DNA from: Micromonospora sp. MA102
GTDB taxonomy: Bacteria; Actinomycetota; Actinomycetes; Mycobacteriales; Micromonosporaceae
DNA length: 64,000 nt
NCBI RefSeq assembly: GCF_025460765.1
Contig: NZ_JAMWEG010000005.1
Coordinates: 358,057 to 422,056 of the forward strand
Reading direction: 5' to 3'
Position numbers and translations under genes: made by a program. Below the pieces are notes generated by a model that searched no databases, had not been told where the DNA came from, and saw only the letters and a list, made by a program, of their open reading frames with translations. Within the stretch, counting starts at the first letter, position 1. The number at the start of each line of letters is the position of its first letter. This document shows, piece after piece, positions 51,076-61,878 of this stretch.

Positions 51076-53640
51076 ATGACCGATACGGCGAGAACGGCCC
51101 GCGCCGGCGTCCCCGAGCGTCCGACCCTGGACGGCATCGAGGAGACCTGGGCGCGCCGCTGGCAGGAGGACGGGACGTACGCGTTCGACCGCTCGAAGGA
51201 GCGGCAGGACGTCTACGCGATCGACACCCCGCCGCCGACCGTATCGGGCGAGCTGCACATGGGGCACGTCTTCTCCTACACGCACACCGACACGGTGGCC
51301 CGGTTCCAGCGGATGCGTGGCCGGACGGTCTTCTACCCGATGGGCTGGGACGACAACGGGCTGCCCACCGAGCGGCGGGTGCAGAACGTCTACGGGGTGC
51401 GCCCCGACCCGGCCCTGCCCTACGACCCGGGCTGGCAGCCGCCGGCCACGCCGGTGAGCGAGGCGGCCCGGAAGGACCCCGCGACGATTTCCCGGCGCAA
51501 CTTCATCGAGCTGTGCGAGGTGCTCACCGCCGAGGACGAGAAGGTCTTCGAGGCGCTGTGGCGGCGGCTCGGGCTGTCCGTGGACTGGTCGCTGACCTAC
51601 ACGACGATCGGGCGGGTGGCCCGGGCGACCAGCCAGCGGGCGTTCCTGCGCAACCTGGCCCGGGGCGAGGCCTACCAGGCCGAGGCGCCGACGCTCTGGG
51701 ACGTCGGCTTCGCCACCGCGGTGGCCCAGGCCGAGCTGGAGGACCGGGAGCGGCCCGGCGCCTACCACCGGCTGCGCTTCCACGGGCCGGGCGGGCGCGA
51801 GGTGCTGATCGACACCACCCGGCCGGAGCTCCTGCCGGCCTGCGTGGCGCTGGTCTGCCACCCCGACGACGAGCGCTACGCGGGCCTGGTGGGCACCTTT
51901 GTGCGTACCCCGGTCTTCGGGGTCGAGGTGCCGGTGCGCGCGCATCCGCTGGCGGACCCGGCCAAGGGCACGGGCATCGCGATGGTCTGCACCTTCGGCG
52001 ACCTGGCCGACGTGACCTGGTGGCGGGAGCTGCGGCTGGACACGCGGGTGGTGATCGGCCGGGACGGGCGGCTGCTGCCGGAGCCGCCGGCCGGCGTGCC
52101 GGCCGGGCCCTACGCGGCGCTCGCGGGGCAGACCGTGAACGGCGCCCGGCGCACGATCGTCGAGCTGCTCGCGGACGCGGGTGACCTGGTGGGCGAGCCC
52201 CGCCCGATCACCCACCCGGTGAAGTTCTACGAGCGCGGCGACCGGCCGTTGGAGATCGTCTCGACCCGGCAGTGGTACCTGCGCAACGGCGGCCGGGATC
52301 TCGACCTGCGCGAGGAGCTGCTGACCCGCGGCCGCGAGCTGCGCTGGGTGCCGGAGCACATGCGGCACCGCTACGAGAACTGGGTGGGGGGCCTGACCGG
52401 TGACTGGCTGGTCAGTCGGCAGCGCTTCTTCGGTGTGCCGGTGCCGGTGTGGTACCGGCTCGACGACGCTGGCGAGCCGGACTGGTCCCAGCGTCTCACG
52501 CCGGACGAGTCGATGCTCCCGGTCGACCCGTCGAGCGATCCGCCGCCGGGCTTCGAGGAGGCGCAGCGTGGGGTGCCGGGCGGTTTCGTCGGCGACCCGG
52601 ATGTGCTGGACACCTGGGCCACCTCGTCGCTGACCCCGCAGATCGTCGGCGGCTGGGAGACCGACGAGGACCTGTTCCGGCGGGTCTTCCCCATGGACCT
52701 GCGCCCGCAGGGCCAGGAGATCATCCGGACCTGGCTCTTCGACTCGGTGGTGCGGGCGCACCAGGAGCAGGGGGTGCTGCCCTGGCGGGACGCGGTGCTC
52801 TCCGGCTGGATCCTCGACCCCGACCGGAAGAAGATGTCCAAGTCCAAGGGGAACGTGGTCACCCCGATGGGGTTGCTGGAGCAGCACGGCTCGGACGCGG
52901 TCCGCTACTGGGCCGCCAGCGGCAAGCCCGGCATGGACCTGGCCTTCGACCCGGCGCACATCAAGGTGGGTCGCCGGCTCGCCACGAAGCTGCTCAACGC
53001 CTCGAAGTTCGCCCTGGGCCTGGGCGCCGGGGACGCGCTGCGGGCTCCGGCGACGGCACCCTTGGACACCGCCATGCTCGCCGAGCTGTCCGGCGTGGTC
53101 GCCACGGCGACCGCCGCCTTCGACGGGTACGACCACACGGCGGCGCTGATCGCCACGGAGGCGTTCTTCTGGCGCTTCTGCGACGACTACATCGAGCTGG
53201 TGAAGGAGCGCGCCTACGGCACCGGGCCGGGGGCGGACTCGGCCCGGGCGGCGCTGGCCACCGCGCTCTCGGTGCAGTTGCGGCTGTTCGCCCCGGTGCT
53301 GCCCTTCGTCACCGAGGAGGTCTGGTCGTGGTGGCGCTACGGGTCGGTGCACCGGGCGCCGTGGCCGACCACCTACGAGGTGGGCCGGGCGGTCCAGGGG
53401 CCGGGTGACCCCGAGCTGCTGCGGCTGGCCGCGGACGCGCTGAGTCAGGTGCGCCGGGCCAAGTCGGAGCGGAAGCTGTCGATGAAGGCGGAGGTGCCGC
53501 TGGCCGAGGCGCTCGGGCCGGCCGCCCTGCTCGACCGGCTCACCCTGGTGGCCGACGACGTCCGGGCGGCGGGGCGGATCGCCAAGCTCGATCTGCTCCC
53601 CGACCGCACCACCGAACTCGTCATCGCCTGCGCGTTCTGA
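51076..53640 (+). CDS. valS: Valyl-tRNA synthetase
   Basis: 854 residues. Class I synthetase: HMGHVFSYTHTD (HIGH motif) near residue 57, PMGWDDNGLPTERR, the editing (CP1) domain around 190-340 (IDTTRPELLPACVALVCHPD), KMSKSKGNVVTP (KMSKS loop), then an all-helical anticodon-binding domain. It ends soon after QVRRAKSERKLSMKAEVPLA and seems to lack the long C-terminal coiled coil of many bacterial ValRS. Start ATG 6 nt after TACGAT; the in-frame upstream extension is unlikely to be translated. Confidence 0.95.
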   Translation: MTDTARTARAGVPERPTLDGIEETWARRWQEDGTYAFDRSKERQDVYAIDTPPPTVSGELHMGHVFSYTHTDTVARFQRMRGRTVFYPMGWDDNGLPTERRVQNVYGVRPDPALPYDPGWQPPATPVSEAARKDPATISRRNFIELCEVLTAEDEKVFEALWRRLGLSVDWSLTYTTIGRVARATSQRAFLRNLARGEAYQAEAPTLWDVGFATAVAQAELEDRERPGAYHRLRFHGPGGREVLIDTTRPELLPACVALVCHPDDERYAGLVGTFVRTPVFGVEVPVRAHPLADPAKGTGIAMVCTFGDLADVTWWRELRLDTRVVIGRDGRLLPEPPAGVPAGPYAALAGQTVNGARRTIVELLADAGDLVGEPRPITHPVKFYERGDRPLEIVSTRQWYLRNGGRDLDLREELLTRGRELRWVPEHMRHRYENWVGGLTGDWLVSRQRFFGVPVPVWYRLDDAGEPDWSQRLTPDESMLPVDPSSDPPPGFEEAQRGVPGGFVGDPDVLDTWATSSLTPQIVGGWETDEDLFRRVFPMDLRPQGQEIIRTWLFDSVVRAHQEQGVLPWRDAVLSGWILDPDRKKMSKSKGNVVTPMGLLEQHGSDAVRYWAASGKPGMDLAFDPAHIKVGRRLATKLLNASKFALGLGAGDALRAPATAPLDTAMLAELSGVVATATAAFDGYDHTAALIATEAFFWRFCDDYIELVKERAYGTGPGADSARAALATALSVQLRLFAPVLPFVTEEVWSWWRYGSVHRAPWPTTYEVGRAVQGPGDPELLRLAADALSQVRRAKSERKLSMKAEVPLAEALGPAALLDRLTLVADDVRAAGRIAKLDLLPDRTTELVIACAF

Positions 53641-53660
53641 GCCGCGCCGACCGGCTCGAC

Positions 53661-53702
53661 GGGGAGGAGTGGCTGTCGCCTCGCGAACAGCCACTCCTCC
53701 CC
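53661..53702. terminator. 16-bp perfect hairpin terminator
   Basis: GGGGAGGAGTGGCTGT (53661-53676) and ACAGCCACTCCTCCCC (53687-53702), 10-nt loop, between convergent valS and the lipoprotein gene. It probably works in both directions. Confidence 0.85.
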
Positions 53703-53715
53703 GGCGCGATCCGGC

Positions 53716-54195
53716 TCAGGTGGCCGAGCAGGCGGTTTCGAGCTGCTTCACGGCCTTGGTGAGTGCGGTCTTGCTCGGTGCCTTCTTGGGCGCCGTCGCC
53801 CACGTGTCGGCCAGCTCCGACATCTCGGTCGCCACGTCCTTCACGGCGTCGTTGACGGCGGTGCTGGTGGTGAACGCGTTCGCGTAGAGCGAGGCCGCGC
53901 CCGCGGAGTACTGGGCGCTGACCGCGGAGTGCCCGGCCGGCGGCCCGATCTTCTCCGCCGAGGCGACCTTCTTGAGCGCGGTCTGGATGTCCTTGTCGAT
54001 GGTGGCGCAGGCGGACTTCGTGGCGGCGTCCATGCCCGGAGCGGCGGTCGCCGTGGCGCTCGGCACGGCGGCCGGCGCCGTGGTCGCCGTGCCGGTGCCA
54101 CCGGACGCGGCCGGCTTGTCGCCGTCGTCGCAGCCGGCCATGACGAGCACCGCCACGGTGGCCGGAATCAGCAGTGCGAGCCGAGTTGAGCGCAT
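53716..54195 (-). CDS. Small lipoprotein, unknown function
   Basis: 159 residues. Lipoprotein signal peptide with LVMAGC lipobox (Cys22), an Ala/Thr/Ser/Pro linker to about residue 55, then a helical domain (SACATIDKDIQTALKKVASA to KQLETACSAT) closed by two cysteines that may pair. GGGGAG upstream of ATG. Resembles small surface lipoproteins common in actinobacteria. Confidence 0.8.
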   Translation of the reverse strand: MRSTRLALLIPATVAVLVMAGCDDGDKPAASGGTGTATTAPAAVPSATATAAPGMDAATKSACATIDKDIQTALKKVASAEKIGPPAGHSAVSAQYSAGAASLYANAFTTSTAVNDAVKDVATEMSELADTWATAPKKAPSKTALTKAVKQLETACSAT

Positions 54196-54322
54196 CGTTT
54201 CTCCCCGTTGTCTCGTGCTTTCGCCCGCCGGAAGCTACCAGAGGTGGGCGTCATCCCGGGCGGGTGACGCCGGCGGCCCGGGGCCCGCTGATCCACCTCG
54301 GACACCTCCCCGGGCACGGGCC

Positions 54323-54365
54323 GGCCCCGCCCGGCGCGCCTGGGTCGGCGGCGCCGGGCGGGGCC
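54323..54365 (-). terminator. 15-bp hairpin terminator of the ABC-2 cluster
   Basis: GGCCCCGCCCGGCGC (54323-54337) and GCGCCGGGCGGGGCC (54351-54365), 13-nt loop, just downstream of the last gene of the leftward ABC cluster. Confidence 0.8.
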
Positions 54366-54377
54366 CTGTGGTCCGGG

Positions 54378-55088
54378 TCAGCTGGTCTCGCCGGCCACGC
54401 TGAACGAGCGGAGACGGTCGATCGCGAGGGCGGTGAAGCCGACCGCGATGAGCGCGCTCATCACCGACGCGACCGGCACCGACACGTCCGTGGCGAGCAG
54501 TTCGGTCGGCGCGATCCGGTCGGCGAGGGCGATCACGTACTGCTGGATGGAGAGCACCTTCGTGCCGCTCACGAAGTTGCCGAGCAGCCCCTCCCAGATC
54601 AGCACGTAGACGAGGCCGAGCAGCACCGGCCGCCGGGTGAGCAGGCTGAGCGCCACGAAGAACGCGCAGTACGCCAGCGCACCGATCGACGCGGCGGCGG
54701 CGAGCGCCAGGCCGAGGCGTACCGAGTCGGCGAGCACGCCCGCGACGTAGAGCGGCACGGCGACGGTGACCGCCGTGACGCCGGCGGCCACGGCCAGCTT
54801 CGGCAGGATGATCTGCCAGCGCGGCAGCGGCTTGGTGAGGATGTGCACCACCGTGCCGTCGTCGATCTCCGCGCCGAGCACGCCCGTGCCGACGATCAGC
54901 GCGACCACCGGCAGCACGACGGCCAGGCCGAGCCCGACCAGCACGGCCGGCCCCCACTCGCCCGGGTCGACGCCCAGCGAGCGGGAGAGGATGGCCAACA
55001 CCAGCAGCAGCAGGGGCAGCGGGAGCAGCAGCAGGAACCGGCGCCGGCCGAACAGGCCGCGCGCGGTGATCCAGGAAACGGTCGACAT
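54378..55088 (-). CDS. ABC-2 type transporter permease
   Basis: 236 residues, six hydrophobic segments. The GAEIDDGTVVHILTKPLPRW loop after the second helix is characteristic of ABC-2 permeases (GxE...G motif). Last of four genes (ATPase, permease, ATPase, permease). Begins 3 nt after the preceding ATPase gene ends. Confidence 0.85.
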   Translation of the reverse strand: MSTVSWITARGLFGRRRFLLLLPLPLLLLVLAILSRSLGVDPGEWGPAVLVGLGLAVVLPVVALIVGTGVLGAEIDDGTVVHILTKPLPRWQIILPKLAVAAGVTAVTVAVPLYVAGVLADSVRLGLALAAAASIGALAYCAFFVALSLLTRRPVLLGLVYVLIWEGLLGNFVSGTKVLSIQQYVIALADRIAPTELLATDVSVPVASVMSALIAVGFTALAIDRLRSFSVAGETS

Positions 55089-55091
55089 CGT

Positions 55092-56041
<950 letters not shown>

Positions 56042-56045
<4 letters not shown>

Positions 56046-56923
56046 CGGGCGGCCACCTTCCGGTATCGCAGCAACAGCAGAGCGACGCAGCCGGCCACCA
56101 GCAGCGCGGCGACGGCGACGTAGACCGGCCCGAAGCCGCCGATCTGATCCTCGGTCTGCCCACCGGGTACCAGCAGGTCGCCGAGGGTGTACTGGCCGAC
56201 AGCATGGACCAGGGCGGTGGGCGAGCCGAGCATCGCCAGCTCGTTGACCGTGCGGGACGGCATGATCGACAGGATGCCGACGATCGGGGCGGTCATCAGG
56301 AACACCGCCACGATGCCGCCGGCCGCGAAGGCCCGCTTGCCGGTGAGCGAGGCGATGAGCAGCCCGACCGAGGCGAAGACCACCGCCCAGAGCGCCGCGT
56401 AGAGCAGGCCGGGCAGCAGGTCGAGCAGCTCGTCCCAGACCCCGCCCAGCCCGTCCTTGGTGGTGAACGCGGCGCCCAGGAACATCACGAGCTGCGGCGC
56501 CCCGAGCAGCAGCCAGAGCGCGGTGCCCAGCGACCCTAGCTTGGCCAGCGCGTAGTCGCCGCGCGGCAGCGGGCGGGAGAAGTAGAGCGGCAGCACACCG
56601 CTGTGCAGGTCGCGGGAGACCAGCTCCGGCCCGACCACCGCGACGAAGAAGATGACCAGCCAGCTCATCGCGTCGGCGAACTGGGCGTACGTCATGACGA
56701 CCTGGCCGGTCTGGGTGCGTACCGCGGTCAGCCCGGCGGCGACGATCAGCACGATGCCCATCACCAGCCAGGGGAAGATCTTCGCCTTGGCGGAGCGGCC
56801 CAGCCCGAAGGCGGTGCGCAGGCCGTGCAGGTAGAGCGCGCCGAACACGTGCCGGCGGCCGAGCCGCGGGCCGGTGTAGCGCTGATAGCCGATGTCGTGG
56901 ATGACGCCGGTCGGCTCAGACAT
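56042..56923 (-). CDS. ABC transporter permease
   Basis: 293 residues. The start MSEPTGVIHDIGYQRYTGPR is typical of actinobacterial ABC-2 permeases. Six or more helices follow; SRDLHSGVLPLYFSRPLPRGDYALAK contains the coupling region. Starts within the 3' end of the first ATPase gene (8-nt overlap) and overlaps the second ATPase by ATGA. Confidence 0.88.
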
Positions 56924-57830
56924 GGCTGGGCTCCCTCGTGGCGAAGAGTTCGGCCACCCGGTGCCGCCGCTGGTCGAGCCGGTGCAGCGGCAGGTCCAGC
57001 TCGGCGACCGCGCCGATGATCAGGTCGTAGGTGGCGTCGTCGGCGAGCGGGACGAGCAGCAGCCGCCCCTCCCGGGACACCGGCAGGTCGAGCGCGGCGA
57101 GCCGGGCGGCCAGGTCGTCCGTACCCTCGCTCACCTCGACGGCGAGCACGTCGATGGCGGAGGTCATCGCGGAGATCCGGTCGGCGCGCAGCAGCTTGCC
57201 GCCGTCGATGGCGACCAGGGTGTCGCAGATCCGCTCCACCTCACCGAGCAGGTGGGAGCAGACCACCACCGAGATGCCGAACTCGGTGCCGATCCGGTGG
57301 ATCAGGTTGAGCATGGCGTCCCGGCCGGCCGGGTCGAGGCCGTTGGTCGGCTCGTCGAGCAGCAGCAGGTCCGGGTCGTGCACCAGGGCCTGGGCGAGTT
57401 TCACCCGCTGCTTCATGCCGGTGGAGTAGCCACCGACGGCCCGGTGCCGCTCCTCGTGCAGACCGACGTGGCGCAGCGCCTCGGAGGCCCGCTCCCGGGC
57501 GACCGTGCGGGGCAGCCCGCTGATCCGGCCGAGGTGGGTGACCAGCTCGGCGGCGGACAGGTCGGGCGGGAGGGCGTCGTGCTCGGGCATGTAGCCGACC
57601 CGGGCGCGGACGGCCGCCGGGTCGGTGGTGGGGTCGAGGCCGAGCACGGAGACCCGACCGCTGGTCGGGGCGAGCAGGCCCAGGAGGATCTTGATCAGGG
57701 TGGACTTGCCGGCGCCGTTCGCGCCCACCAGCCCGATGATCCCCGGCTCGACCGACACGGTGAGGTCGGCCAACGCGGTGACCCGGCCTCCGTACGTCTT
57801 GGTCAGCGACTCGGTCGCGAGCAGTGTCAC
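56916..57830 (-). CDS. ABC transporter ATP-binding protein
   Basis: 304 residues, first gene of the cluster. Walker A GANGAGKST, signature YSTGMKQRVKLAQAL, Walker B LLLLDEPTNGLD, switch His in VVCSHLLGEVE. GTG start 6 nt after TACGCT (leaderless). The much longer in-frame extension to 59972 runs through cysC in antisense and is rejected. Confidence 0.93.
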   Translation of the reverse strand: MTLLATESLTKTYGGRVTALADLTVSVEPGIIGLVGANGAGKSTLIKILLGLLAPTSGRVSVLGLDPTTDPAAVRARVGYMPEHDALPPDLSAAELVTHLGRISGLPRTVARERASEALRHVGLHEERHRAVGGYSTGMKQRVKLAQALVHDPDLLLLDEPTNGLDPAGRDAMLNLIHRIGTEFGISVVVCSHLLGEVERICDTLVAIDGGKLLRADRISAMTSAIDVLAVEVSEGTDDLAARLAALDLPVSREGRLLLVPLADDATYDLIIGAVAELDLPLHRLDQRRHRVAELFATREPSHV

Positions 57831-57836
57831 GCGGCA

Positions 57837-57842
57837 AGCGTA
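57837..57842 (-). promoter_or_regulatory. -10-like hexamer of the ABC-2 cluster
   Basis: TACGCT on the minus strand, 6 nt before the GTG at 57830. Confidence 0.5.
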
Positions 57843-57913
57843 GGGAGCGGGGACCGCTCCGGGTATCGGGAAACGCTCGGGGTTGCCCCTGATTCCGCCC
57901 GGACGCTGACCGA

Positions 57914-57940
57914 CCGGACGGTCCGGACCGGTCCGTCCGG
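57914..57940. promoter_or_regulatory. Nested palindromes in the divergent region before the APS kinase gene
   Basis: CCGGACGG (57914-57921) and CCGTCCGG (57933-57940) flank overlapping self-complementary GGTCCGGACC and GGACCGGTCC. Candidate operator or hairpin; the divergent region spans 57831-58079 and holds no gene. Confidence 0.45.
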
Positions 57941-58079
57941 CCGGTGCACCGCCCGGGACGGCGGCCGGACGCCCCGGGACGGCCGGTTTGCCGGCCGGTG
58001 ACCGGGAGGTGGAGTGGCGCTCTCGACCGATCGCCGGTGGGCTGAGAAACTGTGTGCCGGCCGGTGAGTTGGGGGTTTC

Positions 58080-59609
58080 ATGAGCAACGGGTGGGTGCTG
58101 CCCGAGGACGTTCTGCGGGATGCGCCGGCGTACGCGCCAAGGCCCGGTGAGCTGGCCGATCTCGGATTGCTGCTGACCGGGGCGTACGCCCCGCTGACCG
58201 GCTTCATGACGCGGGCCGACCTGGCCTCGCTGGGCCGGCGCGGCCGGCTCGCCGACGGCACACCGTGGCCGGTGCCGGTGACGCTGCAGGTGCCGGCCGC
58301 GCTCGCCGACGGGCTGGCGCTGGACGACCCGCTGCGCCGGGCGCTGGTGCTCACCGACGGCGAGGGCGCACCGGTGGCCGCCATGGACGTCACCGACGTC
58401 TGGCCGGTCCGCGAGGGCACGGCCGGCGTGGGCGGCCCGGTGCGCCGGTTGGGCGACGGCGGTCACGGGCCGTTCCAGCGGCTGCGGCGCAGCCCGGAGG
58501 AGGTCCGGGGGCTCCTGCCCCCGGGGCGGGTGCTCGGCGTCTTCGCCGACCGCCCGCTGCACCGGCCGCAGCTCGCGCAGATCGCGCACGCCGCGCGGAC
58601 GCTCGGCGCGCACCTGCTGGTGCTGATCCCGGTGGGTGAGGAGGCGACCGGCGGGCTGCCGGCCGAGGCGCTGGTACGCAGCGTGTTCGCCGCGCGGGAC
58701 CGGATGCCCCCGGCCACCCTCGTGGCGGTGCCGCTGGCGAGGCGGCGCGACGAGATCAGTGACGCGCTGCTCCGGGCCCGGGTGGCCGCCGCCTACGGGG
58801 TCACCCACCTGCTGTCCACCGAGGGCATGCTCTCCGGGGCGGGCCTGCGCGTGCTGGTGCCCCGCGAGCTGGCCTACGACAGCCGCGACGGGCAGTGGCG
58901 GTGGCGGGAGGACATCCCGCCGCGCAACCGGAAGCTGGCGCTCAGCCAGGAGGAGATCGACGACCTGCTGGACCGGGGCTTCCCGCTGCCCGAGTGGCAC
59001 ACCCCGCCGGCGGTGGCCAAGGAGCTGGCCCGGGCCCGCCCGCCGCGCCGGCACCGCGGTCTGGTGATTTTCCTGACCGGTCTCTCCGGCTCCGGCAAGT
59101 CGACAATCGCCCGGGGGCTGGCCGACCATCTGCGCGAGGGCGGCGACCGCACCATCACCCTGCTCGACGGGGACATCGTGCGCCGGGAGCTCTCGGCGGG
59201 GCTGGGCTTCAGCAAGGCGGACCGGGATCTCAACGTGCGCCGGATCGGGTGGGTGGCCGCCGAGATCGCCCGGCACCGGGGCGTCGGCATCTGCTGCCCG
59301 ATCGCCCCGTACGCGGCCGCCCGGGCCACCGCCCGGGAGATGGCGCACGCCGCCGGGGCCGGCTTCCTGCTGGTGCACGTGGCCACCCCGCTGGAGGTCT
59401 GCGAGCAGCGCGACCGCAAGGGCCTGTACGCGCGGGCGCGGGCCGGCCTGATCACCGGGATGACCGGGATCGACGACCCGTACGAGGAGCCGACCGACGC
59501 CGACCTGGTGGTGGACACCACCGACATGACCGTCGAGGAGGCGGTCCAGCGGGTCATGGAGCACCTCACCGAGACCGGATGGGTGGAGCCCCGCCTCCAG
59601 CCGGCCTGA
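58080..59609 (+). CDS. cysC: APS kinase fused to a degenerate ATP-sulfurylase-like domain
   Basis: 509 residues. About 325-505 is a complete adenylyl-sulfate kinase: P-loop GLSGSGKST (about 332-340), DGDIVRRELSAGLGFSKADR, DLNVRRIGWVAAEIARH and GIDDPYEEP. It phosphorylates APS to PAPS. Residues 1-320 have the length and order of ATP sulfurylase (GAYAPLTGFM, YGVTHLLSTEGM, PPRNRKLALS). The sulfurylase active motif QxRNPxHxxH is not there; the matching place reads FADRPLHRPQLAQIAHA. The N-terminal half is therefore probably inactive or regulatory. No other sulfate genes are adjacent. ATG after GGGGG. Confidence 0.85.
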   Translation: MSNGWVLPEDVLRDAPAYAPRPGELADLGLLLTGAYAPLTGFMTRADLASLGRRGRLADGTPWPVPVTLQVPAALADGLALDDPLRRALVLTDGEGAPVAAMDVTDVWPVREGTAGVGGPVRRLGDGGHGPFQRLRRSPEEVRGLLPPGRVLGVFADRPLHRPQLAQIAHAARTLGAHLLVLIPVGEEATGGLPAEALVRSVFAARDRMPPATLVAVPLARRRDEISDALLRARVAAAYGVTHLLSTEGMLSGAGLRVLVPRELAYDSRDGQWRWREDIPPRNRKLALSQEEIDDLLDRGFPLPEWHTPPAVAKELARARPPRRHRGLVIFLTGLSGSGKSTIARGLADHLREGGDRTITLLDGDIVRRELSAGLGFSKADRDLNVRRIGWVAAEIARHRGVGICCPIAPYAAARATAREMAHAAGAGFLLVHVATPLEVCEQRDRKGLYARARAGLITGMTGIDDPYEEPTDADLVVDTTDMTVEEAVQRVMEHLTETGWVEPRLQPA

Positions 59610-59623
59610 TCCCGGCACGTCCA

Positions 59624-59659
59624 AACCGCCGCCGCTCCCGCCCCGGGACGGCGGCGGTT
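59624..59659 (+). terminator. Hairpin terminator after the APS kinase gene
   Basis: AACCGCCGCCG (59624-59634) and CGGCGGCGGTT (59649-59659), 14-nt loop. Confidence 0.75.
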
Positions 59660-59694
59660 CCGCGTCTGCTTCCGTTGCCCTCCGCTGCGCGGTA

Positions 59695-59716
59695 GTGTTT
59701 ATCTTTGTTGGAACAC
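59695..59716. promoter_or_regulatory. Promoter/operator region of the DeoR-galT operon
   Basis: GTGTT (59695-59699), 12-nt AT-rich spacer, AACAC (59712-59716). It is the only AT-rich patch near, just upstream of a DeoR-family gene, so a self-regulated operator is plausible. Confidence 0.5.
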
Positions 59717-59762
59717 GTTCGACCGCGTGGAGACGGGTCGACAGTCGGGAGGTGACGGCGGG

Positions 59763-60547
59763 GTGCTGGCGCGACAGCGGCAGGCGGTCATCCTGGAACG
59801 GGTCCGCGCCGCCGGTGGCGTCCGGGTCACCGAGCTGGCCACCGAATTCGGCGTCTCCGACATGACCATCCGGCGCGACCTGGAGACCCTGCACGACCGG
59901 GGCCTGCTCGCCAAGGTGCACGGCGGCGCGACACTGGCCGGCCCCGGCTCGACCGACGAGCCCGGGTTCCACGCCAAGCTGGTCCGCCAGTCCGTCGAGA
60001 AGGCCGCCATCGCCGGCCGGGCCGCGCAGCTGGTCCGCCCCGGCGCCGCGATCGCGCTCTCCGCCGGCACCACCACCGCCGAGCTGGCCCGCCGCCTGAC
60101 CGACGTGCCGGGCCTCACCGTGGTGACGAACTCCCTACCGGTGGCCGAGATCCTGCACGTCGGCGGCCGGCCGGACCAGACCGTGGTGCTCACCGGCGGG
60201 GTGCGCACCCCCTCGGATGCGCTGGTCGGCCCGCTGGCCGTGGCCGCGATCGGCGCGCTCCACCTGGACCTGCTCTTCCTCGGCGTGCACGGCATCAGCG
60301 AGCGCGCCGGGTTCACCACCCCCAACCTCATGGAGGCGGACACGGACCGGGCCCTGGTGGCGGCCGCCGACCGGCTGGTGGTGCTCGCCGACCACACCAA
60401 GTGGGGCACGGTCGGCATCTCGTCGATCGTCGGCCTGGACGCGGCGGACGTGCTGGTCACCGACGACCAGTTGGGCCCGGATGCGCGACGGGTACTCGAG
60501 GACAGGGTTGGCGAACTGGTGATCGTGCCAGGCCCGAAGGGAGCGGA

Positions 60548-60551
<4 letters not shown>
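59763..60551 (+). CDS. DeoR/GlpR family sugar-metabolism repressor
   Basis: 262 residues. N-terminal winged helix: RQRQAVILERVRAAGGVRVT, ELATEFGVSDMTIRRDLETL, ending GLLAKVHGGAT (the DeoR signature). The C-terminal sugar-phosphate-binding domain has SAGTTTAELARRL and DLLFLGVHGIS. GTG chosen with GGGAGGTGACGG upstream. The stop overlaps the galT start (GTGA), so it is likely to repress its own galactose operon in the absence of inducer. Confidence 0.92.
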
Positions 60552-61621
<1,070 letters not shown>

Positions 61622-61642
61622 CCTCCCGCCCCACAACAGGGC

Positions 61643-61670
61643 GCGGGGGGCCCGGGACAGGGCCCCCCGC
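61643..61670 (+). terminator. galT hairpin terminator
   Basis: GCGGGGGGCCC (61643-61653), loop GGGACA, GGGCCCCCCGC (61660-61670). Confidence 0.8.
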
Positions 61671-61832
61671 AAGGGAAGGGACGGGCTGGCTGTGCGCGAC
61701 AGCCGGGAAGGCTGGCTGATCGGCACTCAAGCCGCGAGGCGACCGCGGTCAACCTTCCTGGACGGGACTGGCATCACGTCCACCCTGCTCAACGAGGCGT
61801 GCCCGCGACGGGTGACGCCCCAGGGACGCGAC

Positions 61833-61861
61833 GGAGCCCGCCGGCACAGCCGGCGGGCTCC
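61833..61861 (-). terminator. icd hairpin terminator
   Basis: GGAGCCCGCCGGC (61833-61845), loop ACA, GCCGGCGGGCTCC (61849-61861), 17 nt past the icd stop. Confidence 0.8.
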
Positions 61862-61878
61862 GGGGCGAACGGTGACGG

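Larger units (their letters stand above)
61622..61878. other. Intergenic region between convergent galT and icd
   Basis: 257 nt without a gene I can support. It carries two separate hairpin terminators (61643-61670 for galT and 61833-61861 for icd). Between them nothing recognisable. Confidence 0.65.

Noticed and set aside
50959..53694. 911-codon minus-strand frame over valS
   Set aside because: Pure antisense shadow; valS on the plus strand has every synthetase motif.
56916..59972. 1018-codon minus-strand frame
   Set aside because: Only the last 304 codons are a real ABC ATPase; the rest is antisense to the APS kinase gene and has no domain.
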